A stretch of DNA of 7,078 nucleotides. It comes from Burkholderiaceae bacterium (GTDB lineage Bacteria > Pseudomonadota > Gammaproteobacteria > Burkholderiales > Burkholderiaceae). Each line of letters opens with the position of its first letter. Position 1 is the stretch's first letter. The stretch is taken from NCBI GenBank assembly GCA_947457745.1, contig CANGWT010000083.1, positions 1 to 7,078 of the forward strand, read 5' to 3'. Under the pieces are notes generated by a model that did no database searches, had not been told where the DNA came from, and saw only the letters and a program-made list of their open reading frames with translations. This document shows positions 1 to 6,494 of the stretch, one piece after another. The translations under genes and the position numbers were made by a program.

Positions 1-32
1 AATCGCCGTATTGGCGACGTTAAAGGGTACAC

Positions 33-2300
33 ATGAAATTTCGTTTTCCAATCATCATTATTGATGAGGACTTTCGCTCTGAAAATATTTCGGGTTCGGG
101 TATTCGCGACTTAGCGGAGGCGATTGAAAACGAGGGTATGGAGGTGATTGGCTTAACTAGTTACGGAGATCTCACATCCTTTGCCCAGCAGGCATCCCGT
201 GCTTCGAGTTTTATTGTGTCGATCGATGATGAGGAGTTCGTTTCTGACTCTGAAGACCATGACTTACCTGCGTTAAACAATTTGCGTGCTTTTATTACTG
301 AAGTACGTAAACGCAACGAAGATATTCCAATCTTTTTGTATGGCGAGACCCGTACTTCACGCCATATGCCGAATGACATCTTACGCGAGCTGCATGGATT
401 CATTCATATGAATGAAGATACGCCAGAGTTTGTGGCGCGCCACATCATTCGTGAAGCTAAGGTGTATCTCGATTCATTGGCGCCACCATTCTTCCGCGCC
501 TTAACTAATTACGCTTCTGAAGGCTCTTACTCTTGGCATTGCCCTGGACACTCTGGTGGCGTGGCTTTCTTGAAGAGTCCGGTAGGACGTATGTTCCATC
601 AATTCTTTGGCGAGAATATGCTGCGCGCTGACGTCTGTAATGCAGTAGAAGAATTAGGTCAGTTGTTAGATCACACCGGACCTGTATTGCAAAGTGAGCG
701 CAATGCTGCACGTATCTTTAACGCTGATCATTTGTTTTTTGTGACAAACGGTACATCTACATCCAACAAGATTGTTTGGCACTCTACCGTTGCTCCTGGT
801 GATGTGGTACTGGTAGACCGTAACTGCCATAAGTCGGTGATTCATTCGATCACGATGATGGGCGCAATTCCGATCTTCTTAATGCCAACACGTAATCACC
901 TTGGCATTATTGGCCCGATTCCAAAAGAGGAGTTTGAGTGGAAAAACATCAAGAAGAAAATTGATGCCAACCCCTTCATTAAAGATAAGAACGTGGTGCC
1001 ACGCGTCATGACGCTCACGCAAAGTACTTATGACGGTATCGTCTACAACGTCGAAATGATTAAAGACATGCTCGATGGCAAAGTCGATTCATTACATTTC
1101 GATGAAGCTTGGTTGCCGCATGCTGCATTCCATCCCTTCTACAAAGACATGCATGCCATCGGTTCTGATCGTAAGCGCACTAAAAAGAGTTTGATGTTTG
1201 CTACCCAATCAACCCATAAGTTATTAGCTGGTCTCTCACAAGCTTCACAGGTGCTGGTGCAGGACGCAGAAGAACATAAGCTTGATCGCGACTGTTTCAA
1301 TGAGGCCTATTTAATGCATACCTCTACTAGCCCCCAGTACGCCATCATCGCTTCTTGCGATGTATCTGCTGCCATGATGGAGTCTCCTGGTGGTACTACG
1401 CTAGTTGAGGAGTCTATTGCTGAGGCAATGGATTTCCGTCGTGCGATGCGTGAGGTGGATGATAAGTTTGGTGCAGACTGGTGGTTTAAGGTTTGGGGCC
1501 CAGACCATTTAACTGAAGAAGGTATTGGAGAGCGCTCAGATTGGATTCTGGAGCCCAATGCCAGTTGGCATGACTTTGGTAAGGTGGCCAAAGACTTCAA
1601 TATGCTCGACCCTATCAAGGCGACTGTAGTGACGCCTGGTTTAGATGTCGAAGGTAACTTTGGTTCTATGGGTATCCCGGCGAGCATTGTGACCAAGTAC
1701 TTGGCTGAGCACGGCGTGATTGTAGAGAAGTGCGGTTTGTATTCCTTCTTCATCATGTTCACCATCGGTATCACCAAGGGTCGCTGGAATACTCTGGTAA
1801 CTGAGCTACAGCAATTTAAAGACCATTTTGATAAGAACGCTCCATTATGGAAAGTATTGCCAGAATTCGTCGCCAAACACCCTCGCTATGAGCGCGTAGG
1901 CCTCAAAGATATTTGCCAGCAGATCCATGAGTTCTACAAAGGTCGTAATGTAGCCCGCATGACTACAGAGATGTATACCTCAGACATGGTGCCAGCGATG
2001 ATGCCTTCAGAAGCTTGGGCGAAGATGGCGCACAAAAAAGTGGATCGTGTTCCCTTGGATCAACTTGAAGACCGTATTACCGCCATGTTGGTAACGCCAT
2101 ATCCTCCAGGTATTCCACTCTTGATTCCAGGTGAGCGGTTTAACAAACGCATCATTGACTACCTCTACTTTGCGCGTGACTTTAATGAGCAATTCCCAGG
2201 CTTTGAAACTGATATCCACGGCTTGGTGAAAGCAGATATCGATGGACGTAGTGAGTACTATGTTGATTGCGTAAGACAAGAGCCGGATATCACCCTGTAA
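33..2300 (+). CDS. adiA: Orn/Lys/Arg decarboxylase family protein, probable arginine decarboxylase (AdiA type)
   Basis: A PLP-dependent fold-type I decarboxylase that probably converts arginine to agmatine and CO2 in the cytoplasm. The 755-residue length matches E. coli AdiA (about 755) better than lysine or ornithine decarboxylases (about 710-730). Domain order: N-terminal response-regulator-like wing domain (about 1-145), PLP-binding core (about 150-600), C-terminal domain (about 610-755). Visible active-site elements are the phosphate-binding TNGTSTSNK (238-246), His266 in NCHKS (stacks on PLP), Asp357 in HFDEAW (pairs with the pyridine nitrogen) and the PLP-binding Lys396 in STHKLL. HFDEAW is AdiA-like, whereas lysine and ornithine enzymes usually have FDSAW. 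The C-terminal PYPPGIP motif is intact. The start has a modest AAAGGG ribosome site five bases upstream. No antiporter gene (adiC, cadB or potE type) lies beside it, so a polyamine-synthesis role is as likely as acid resistance. Family is certain; substrate is inferred. Confidence 0.9.
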   Translation: MKFRFPIIIIDEDFRSENISGSGIRDLAEAIENEGMEVIGLTSYGDLTSFAQQASRASSFIVSIDDEEFVSDSEDHDLPALNNLRAFITEVRKRNEDIPIFLYGETRTSRHMPNDILRELHGFIHMNEDTPEFVARHIIREAKVYLDSLAPPFFRALTNYASEGSYSWHCPGHSGGVAFLKSPVGRMFHQFFGENMLRADVCNAVEELGQLLDHTGPVLQSERNAARIFNADHLFFVTNGTSTSNKIVWHSTVAPGDVVLVDRNCHKSVIHSITMMGAIPIFLMPTRNHLGIIGPIPKEEFEWKNIKKKIDANPFIKDKNVVPRVMTLTQSTYDGIVYNVEMIKDMLDGKVDSLHFDEAWLPHAAFHPFYKDMHAIGSDRKRTKKSLMFATQSTHKLLAGLSQASQVLVQDAEEHKLDRDCFNEAYLMHTSTSPQYAIIASCDVSAAMMESPGGTTLVEESIAEAMDFRRAMREVDDKFGADWWFKVWGPDHLTEEGIGERSDWILEPNASWHDFGKVAKDFNMLDPIKATVVTPGLDVEGNFGSMGIPASIVTKYLAEHGVIVEKCGLYSFFIMFTIGITKGRWNTLVTELQQFKDHFDKNAPLWKVLPEFVAKHPRYERVGLKDICQQIHEFYKGRNVARMTTEMYTSDMVPAMMPSEAWAKMAHKKVDRVPLDQLEDRITAMLVTPYPPGIPLLIPGERFNKRIIDYLYFARDFNEQFPGFETDIHGLVKADIDGRSEYYVDCVRQEPDITL

Positions 2301-2327
2301 TCTAGTTTAAGTAATAAACTCTTCCAG

Positions 2328-2355
2328 ATACCCTGCTTTTGCGGGGTATTTTTTT
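2328..2355 (+). terminator. Rho-independent terminator of the decarboxylase gene
   Basis: A nine-base-pair stem, ATACCCTGC (2328-2336) with GCGGGGTAT (2341-2349), contains one T-G wobble and closes a TTTT loop (2337-2340). Seven T residues (2349-2355) follow directly. It lies 27 bases after the decarboxylase stop. There is no matching A-tract on the left side, so it should act only on plus-strand transcripts. It separates the decarboxylase unit from the toxin-antitoxin operon. Confidence 0.93.
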
Positions 2356-2382
2356 GCTTGCGCCTAAATAGGGCTTTGACTA

Positions 2383-2408
2383 TACTTGTACAATATATTG
2401 AACAAGTA
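2383..2408. promoter_or_regulatory. YefM-YoeB operator palindrome overlapping the toxin-antitoxin promoter
   Basis: A 26-base inverted repeat centred between 2395 and 2396. TACTTGT (2383-2389) pairs with ACAAGTA (2402-2408), and the central CAATATATTG (2391-2400) is a perfect palindrome. Only the A/A pair at 2390/2401 breaks symmetry. It contains TGTACA (2387-2392) and the one-mismatch copy TGAACA (2399-2404), 12 bases apart centre to centre. The E. coli yefM-yoeB operator is known to use TGTACA cores in two adjacent palindromes with 12-base centre spacing. A TTGACT at 2376-2381 could be a -35 element, and TACAAT (2389) and TATATT (2394) resemble -10 boxes, but none sits at a standard distance from it, so the exact promoter is unresolved. 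The right edge touches the antitoxin ribosome site. Confidence 0.82.
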
Positions 2409-2412
2409 AGGA
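2408..2412 (+). promoter_or_regulatory. Ribosome binding site of yefM
   Basis: AAGGA six bases before the ATG at 2419 is a good Shine-Dalgarno match and fixes the antitoxin start. The toxin downstream has no comparable site, which fits the usual antitoxin excess from one mRNA. Confidence 0.75.
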
Positions 2413-2418
2413 TGAGCC

Positions 2419-2676
2419 ATGAGGGTGATTAATTTTTCCGACGCAAGAAACCAATTTAAGCAAGTAATCGATCAAGTGGTAATTGATTGTGATGTAACGA
2501 TCATCTCTCGCAGGGATGCTGATGATGCTGTAGTGATGTCTTTGAATACCTATAACAGCATGATGGAAACACTCTACTTATTAAAATCTCCAGCTAACGT
2601 AAAACATTTGGAGAAATCATTGGCGCAATATCGAAAAGGGCAAACTAAAGAAAAGACTCTTGTAGATGCTGAGTAG
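2419..2676 (+). CDS. yefM: Antitoxin of the Phd/YefM family (type II toxin-antitoxin)
   Basis: An 85-residue antitoxin that should bind and neutralise the YoeB-type toxin encoded next and repress the operon. It aligns with E. coli YefM from the first methionine: an N-terminal DNA-binding Phd fold (about 1-55), with INFSDAR against ISYSEAR and VMSLNTYNSMMET against VLMSLEEYNSLEET, then the toxin-binding linker YLLKSPANVKHLEKS (about 53-68) and a charged, probably disordered C-terminus. Arg10 and Arg31, the positions I recall as implicated in operator recognition by E. coli YefM, are both conserved. The stop codon lies inside the toxin gene (11-base overlap), so the two are co-transcribed and probably translationally coupled. 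Expected regulation is autorepression through the palindrome just upstream, tightened by toxin (conditional cooperativity). Confidence 0.95.
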   Translation: MRVINFSDARNQFKQVIDQVVIDCDVTIISRRDADDAVVMSLNTYNSMMETLYLLKSPANVKHLEKSLAQYRKGQTKEKTLVDAE

Positions 2677-2929
2677 GGCTGTATGGACAAGTGCTGCATG
2701 GTCTGATTACGTTTACTGGCAAGGACAAGATAAAAAAACTTTAAGGCGTATCAACGCACTTATAAAAGATACTATGCGAAATCCTAAGGATGGCATTGGC
2801 AAGCCCGAGGAATTAAGAGAAAGCCTATCGGGATTTTGGTCTAGACGAATAGACGATGTTCATCGTCTTGTATACGCTATTGAGAAAGATCAGCTTGTGA
2901 TTATTGCCTGCCGATATCACTATCAATGA
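2666..2929 (+). CDS. yoeB: Toxin YoeB, ribosome-dependent mRNA endoribonuclease (RelE superfamily)
   Basis: An 87-residue toxin of the Txe/YoeB family. YoeB enters the ribosomal A site and cleaves mRNA, stopping translation until YefM is restored. The match to E. coli YoeB (84 residues) is close throughout, including YWQGQDKKTLRRINALIKDT (18-37), SGFWSRRI (55-62), HRLVYAI (66-72) and ACRYHY (81-86). With a two-residue offset, the catalytic residues Glu46, Arg65, His83 and Tyr84 of E. coli YoeB correspond to Glu48, Arg67, His85 and Tyr86 here, so the toxin appears intact. One extra residue, Gln87, follows the tyrosine that ends the E. coli protein. The ATG at 2666 overlaps the antitoxin end by 11 bases and has no strong ribosome site, pointing to coupling. 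Its stop is 17 bases from the end of the convergent TRAP permease gene. Confidence 0.95.
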   Translation: MLSRAVWTSAAWSDYVYWQGQDKKTLRRINALIKDTMRNPKDGIGKPEELRESLSGFWSRRIDDVHRLVYAIEKDQLVIIACRYHYQ

Positions 2930-2946
2930 TTGTGATTTGAAGATGG

Positions 2947-4479
2947 TTATTTAATTGACTTATCTAGCTGAAAGACTACCGGAGCATCTTCATCAGCCTT
3001 GCTTGGCGGCGCGTCTGGCTTGGCCTCGTCACCCCCTGTGAAATTAAAGTCCTGGCTCTGTACTACTGCCGCAGGCTTATCTAGCAAGGTGGTGACTAAC
3101 GCTGGGAATGCCGCAACCACCACAACCATGATGAGTTGCAGAGCAACCCAAGGCAATGCGCCCCAGTAGATATCGCTACTCTTAACTTCTTTAGGAGCAA
3201 CTCCACGGAGATAGAACAGTGCAAACCCAAATGGGGGATGCATGAATGAGGTTTGCATATTTACGCACAGCATCACGCCGAACCATACTAGAGCGGCACT
3301 AGCTGCTGCTTGGGGGTTGCCATTCATGGAGGCAAGTAATACTGGTGCCAGTAGTTTTACGGCGACTGGTGCAAGCAGCGGTACAACGATGAAAGCGATT
3401 TCAAAAAAGTCTAAGAAGAATGCCAAGAAAAAAACAAACAGATTCACAGCAACTAAGAATCCAATCCAGCCTCCTGGTAGGTCTGAAAACAATGCTTCTA
3501 CCCAGTGACCGCCATCAACACCTTGGAAGACAACTGAAAAGCAAGTTGAACCAATCAAGATGAACACCACCATCGCAGTAATCCGCATGGTGTTTTGATA
3601 GGCCTGCTGTATCAAGCCCGTGAGATTGGGAATGCTTGCCCTGCGTATCCAAGCCAAGAGTAGTGCGCCCATCGCCCCCATGGCGCCAGACTCGGTTGGC
3701 GTTGCGATGCCAGTCATAATGGTTCCCAATACCAAGAAGATTAGCGCTGCCGAGGGAATAATTCCTTGTAGACATTTTTTCCACAGCGCCCAGCCTTTGA
3801 GGGTGAGCTCATTTTCTGGGGCCGCCGGAAGGTAATCAGGTCTGAAGCGAGAAAGGAAAAAGGTGTAGAGGGCAAATAGGCCGATTTGCAGGAGGGAAGG
3901 CCCCCAAGCGCCCAGATACATACTGCCCACATCGGCGCTGCCGCTTTGAGTCTTTAACTGGTCGGCCAACACAATCAGCACCAAAGAAGGTGGTACAAGT
4001 TGGGTAATGGTTCCAGAAGCCGCTAAAACGCCTGTAGCGTAGCGCATGTTGTAGCCATAACGCATCATTACTGGCAGGGAAATCATCGCCATAGCGATCA
4101 CCTGAGCAGCTACGGTACCGGTAATTGCCCCCAGAATAAACCCCACAATGATCACTGAGTAGCCAAGTCCACCCCGAATACGTCCAAAGAGCTGACCCAT
4201 AGAGTCCAACATCTCTTCTGCAAGACCGCAGCGCTCGAGAATACCGCCCATGAATGTGAAGAAGGGGATTGCTAGCAGTAGGTCGTTAGCAAGAACGCTG
4301 CCAAAGATGCGCTGAGGAATAGCTTGCAAAAACGGCATGCCAAAGAAATTCTCAACAATCGCAATGCCGGCAAAAAATAATCCTGCAGCCATCAAAGAAA
4401 AAGCCACTGGAAAGCCGATCAACATAAACACAATGAGCCCGCCAAACATCAGCGGTGGCATCCATTCAAGTGGAATCAT
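2947..4479 (-). CDS. dctM: TRAP transporter large permease subunit (DctM type; FcbT3-like)
   Basis: The large inner-membrane subunit of a tripartite ATP-independent periplasmic transporter, which drives sodium-coupled uptake of an organic acid delivered by a periplasmic binding protein. The 510 residues are almost entirely hydrophobic helices up to about 465, consistent with the usual 12-13 membrane segments. Family motifs include NDLLLAIPFFTFMGGILE (65-82), ASGTITQLVPPSLVLIVLADQL (154-175), GIATPTESGAMGA (257-269) and FMHPPFGFALFYLRGVAP (412-429). The last is typical of the FcbT3 branch (COG4664, often labelled mannitol/chloroaromatic transport). It is longer than classical DctM (about 425 residues) because of wider loops and a hydrophilic, acidic, proline-containing tail (about 468-510). 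The start codon overlaps the small-subunit stop in an ATGA, so translation is coupled. Substrate is unknown; 2-oxoacids, lactate or other carboxylates are reasonable candidates. Confidence 0.93.
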   Translation of the reverse strand: MIPLEWMPPLMFGGLIVFMLIGFPVAFSLMAAGLFFAGIAIVENFFGMPFLQAIPQRIFGSVLANDLLLAIPFFTFMGGILERCGLAEEMLDSMGQLFGRIRGGLGYSVIIVGFILGAITGTVAAQVIAMAMISLPVMMRYGYNMRYATGVLAASGTITQLVPPSLVLIVLADQLKTQSGSADVGSMYLGAWGPSLLQIGLFALYTFFLSRFRPDYLPAAPENELTLKGWALWKKCLQGIIPSAALIFLVLGTIMTGIATPTESGAMGAMGALLLAWIRRASIPNLTGLIQQAYQNTMRITAMVVFILIGSTCFSVVFQGVDGGHWVEALFSDLPGGWIGFLVAVNLFVFFLAFFLDFFEIAFIVVPLLAPVAVKLLAPVLLASMNGNPQAAASAALVWFGVMLCVNMQTSFMHPPFGFALFYLRGVAPKEVKSSDIYWGALPWVALQLIMVVVVAAFPALVTTLLDKPAAVVQSQDFNFTGGDEAKPDAPPSKADEDAPVVFQLDKSIK

Positions 4480-5027
4480 TGCATGGGCTTTTCATAATGA
4501 AGATCAGCGGTGGGTAATGTTGCTTTACCTTTAAGGATGCCAATACGTTTAATAATTTCTGAGAGCCCCTGAAGACTCAGCATGAAGAAGCCAAAAGGCA
4601 CCACAAACTTAATGGGATAGCGTGATAAACCACCTGCATTGAGTGAATGTTCAGAAACTAACCAGGAGGGGTAAAACAACGTAGTCCAAGACAGCCAGGC
4701 AAATAATAAGCAAGCGGGCAATAAAAAGACACTCAAGCCAAAGAGATCTACATAAAGACGTCCGCGATCAGAAAGCTGTGAGTAAATTAAATCGACTCGA
4801 ACATGTTCATTGCGCTTGAGGGTGTATGCAGCACCAAGCATGACAGCAGCAGCAAATAAATACCACTGTAATTCTAGTGGCCAGTTGTTACTGATATCTA
4901 GACTGTAGCGAAGCAGAGCATTAGCCGCTGATACTACGCAAGATAGCAAAATCATGATGCTGGCTGCCTTGCCAAGGAATTGATTTAAGCGGTCAATTCC
5001 TATTGAGAGCGTTCCCCAAAAGCCCAT
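4476..5027 (-). CDS. dctQ: TRAP transporter small permease subunit (DctQ type; FcbT2-like)
   Basis: The 183-residue small membrane subunit that associates with the large permease encoded just downstream. Four hydrophobic segments are visible at about 18-38, 53-70, 91-113 and 137-160, the DctQ topology. The segment LQWYLFAAAVMLGAAYTLKR followed by NEHVRVDLIY is the characteristic DctQ signature (roughly 53-82). A basic stretch and a polar C-terminus follow the last helix. The gene begins five bases after the argH stop and ends within the dctM start (ATGA, four-base overlap). Neither junction has an obvious Shine-Dalgarno sequence, so both proteins probably rely on ribosomes arriving from argH. 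No periplasmic solute-binding gene lies before, between or after the two permeases, although one usually heads such operons. Confidence 0.92.
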   Translation of the reverse strand: MGFWGTLSIGIDRLNQFLGKAASIMILLSCVVSAANALLRYSLDISNNWPLELQWYLFAAAVMLGAAYTLKRNEHVRVDLIYSQLSDRGRLYVDLFGLSVFLLPACLLFAWLSWTTLFYPSWLVSEHSLNAGGLSRYPIKFVVPFGFFMLSLQGLSEIIKRIGILKGKATLPTADLHYEKPMQ

Positions 5028-5032
5028 GCGGA

Positions 5033-6451
5033 TTAGAGATCTGCACGACCCCGTTTAATTGCAGCGAGCACTTGTGCTGGAGCAGTACCGCCAGCATGTT
5101 GACGAGAATTCACGGAGCCATCCACAGTCAATAAAGCAAAGACATCATCACCTATGAGTTCAGGACGGTTATCTAGGCCACAAGCAAAACGCAATTCAGA
5201 GAGTGATAAGTCGGTGAGCATACAGTTGCGACCTACACAGGCTTTCACTGCATGAGCTACTGCTTCGTGAGCGTCACGGAAAGCCAAACCTTTTTTAACC
5301 AAGTAATCAGCCAAGTCAGTGGCAGTTGCGAAGCCTTCTTCGGCAGCAGCCTTCATTACATCAGCTTTAACCTGAATATGGGGAATCATATCAGCGAAGA
5401 TACGCAAGGTATCTTGTACGGTATCCACGGCATCAAACAAAGGTTCTTTGTCTTCTTGGTTATCCTTGTTGTACGCTAATGGCTGGCTCTTCATTAAGGT
5501 TAATAAAGAAATCAAATCACCGTAGACGCGACCAGTTTTGCCGCGTGCTAATTCTGGTACGTCTGGGTTCTTTTTCTGCGGCATGATGGAGCTACCGGTA
5601 CAGAAGCGATCTGGCAAACCAATAAAACCAAAGCGTGGGCTCAGCCATAGTACTAGCTCTTCAGATAAGCGGGACACGTGCATCATCAAGATGGATGCAA
5701 AGGCACAGAACTCAATCGCAAAGTCACGATCAGATACCGCATCAAGAGAGTTGTTGCAGATGCCATCAAAACCTAAAATCTTGGCAACCTGCTCGCGATC
5801 GATGGGATAAGTTGTTCCAGCTAAAGCGGCTGCACCGAGCGGTAAACGATTAAAGCGGGCGCGTAGATCAGCCAAGCGGCTCGCATCGCGACTAAACATT
5901 TCGTAATAGGCCATTAAGTGGTGACCAAAAGTAATTGGCTGGGCTACTTGTAAATGAGTATGGCCCGGCATAATCGTGGCAGCGTGATTCTCAGCAAGGT
6001 TTAGCAAGGCAATGCGAAGGGTTTTGAGGGTGGCTGCAATTTCATCAACGCTGCCACGCAACCACAGGCGCAAATCAGTAGCTACCTGGTCATTACGCGA
6101 ACGACCAGTATGCAGACGCTTTCCAGCATCGCCGACTAACTCAGTCAGACGAGCCTCGATATTCAGATGCACATCTTCCAACGCGAGTTGCCAGTTAAAT
6201 TCACCGGCTTCGATTTCGCCTTTGATCTGAGCCATACCCTTTTGAATATCCGCCAAATCTTTGGCGCCGATAATCTTTTGAGTGGCCAGCATTTCAGCGT
6301 GAGCTAAAGATCCAGCAATATCCACTAAGGCAAATCGTTGATCAAAACCAATAGAGGCGGTATAACGTTGAACTAGTTCGTCAACAGGTTCATTGAACCG
6401 GGCTGACCAAGCTTGGGCTTTGTTGGAAAGGGAATTTTTTGATGAGCTCAT
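5033..6451 (-). CDS. argH: Argininosuccinate lyase
   Basis: Cleaves argininosuccinate to arginine and fumarate, the last step of arginine synthesis, as a cytoplasmic homotetramer of the fumarase/aspartase superfamily. The 472 residues compare with 457 in E. coli. Superfamily signatures are in place: HTGRSRNDQVATD in the N-terminal half, GHTHLQVAQP with the conserved His166, and the flexible catalytic loop TGSSIMPQKKNPD with Ser287/Ser288. The C-terminus GTAPAQVLAAI is also typical. The start at 6451 (MSSSKNS...) was chosen because an upstream in-frame ATG at 6541 adds 30 residues with no family resemblance and would overlap hemC by 47 bases. No clear ribosome site precedes 6451. It is the first gene of a tight operon with the TRAP permeases and is divergent from hemC. 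Confidence 0.96.
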   Translation of the reverse strand: MSSSKNSLSNKAQAWSARFNEPVDELVQRYTASIGFDQRFALVDIAGSLAHAEMLATQKIIGAKDLADIQKGMAQIKGEIEAGEFNWQLALEDVHLNIEARLTELVGDAGKRLHTGRSRNDQVATDLRLWLRGSVDEIAATLKTLRIALLNLAENHAATIMPGHTHLQVAQPITFGHHLMAYYEMFSRDASRLADLRARFNRLPLGAAALAGTTYPIDREQVAKILGFDGICNNSLDAVSDRDFAIEFCAFASILMMHVSRLSEELVLWLSPRFGFIGLPDRFCTGSSIMPQKKNPDVPELARGKTGRVYGDLISLLTLMKSQPLAYNKDNQEDKEPLFDAVDTVQDTLRIFADMIPHIQVKADVMKAAAEEGFATATDLADYLVKKGLAFRDAHEAVAHAVKACVGRNCMLTDLSLSELRFACGLDNRPELIGDDVFALLTVDGSVNSRQHAGGTAPAQVLAAIKRGRADL

Positions 6452-6494
6452 AAACGCAGTATATTGATGTAAATCTTTATTTATTTTAAATGCT
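6452..6494. promoter_or_regulatory. Divergent argH/hemC promoter region
   Basis: This 43-base, very AT-rich gap must hold, or lie within, the promoters of both genes. Two -10-like hexamers overlap: TATACT on the minus strand (6458-6463) pointing to argH, and TATATT on the plus strand (6460-6465) pointing to hemC. The corresponding -35 elements are poor; a TTGATG at 6439-6444 lies 15 bases before the plus-strand box, inside argH. Neither start codon has a convincing Shine-Dalgarno sequence. Box assignments are tentative. Confidence 0.45.

Noticed and set aside
3..17. Short inverted repeat TCGCC/GGCGA with a five-base loop
   Set aside because: Five base pairs with no T-tract is too weak to call a terminator or regulatory hairpin.
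1..36. Possible 3' end of an upstream gene: frame 1 is open from the window edge to a TGA that overlaps the decarboxylase ATG
   Set aside because: Only 11 codons are visible and they match nothing I recognise. A short open stretch is expected by chance, so it is not annotated.
1307..1876. 189-codon open frame on the minus strand inside the decarboxylase gene
   Set aside because: It is antisense to a strongly conserved coding region and its translation is low-complexity Ser/Pro/Thr-rich without a recognisable domain, so it is a shadow frame.
2376..2394. Promoter pair TTGACT with TACAAT for the toxin-antitoxin operon
   Set aside because: Only seven bases separate the two hexamers, far from the 16-18 needed. 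Individual boxes are mentioned with the operator but not called as a promoter.
3242..3508. Plus-strand open frame of 88 codons opposite the TRAP large permease
   Set aside because: It overlaps conserved membrane-protein coding sequence on the other strand and has no ribosome site or recognisable features.
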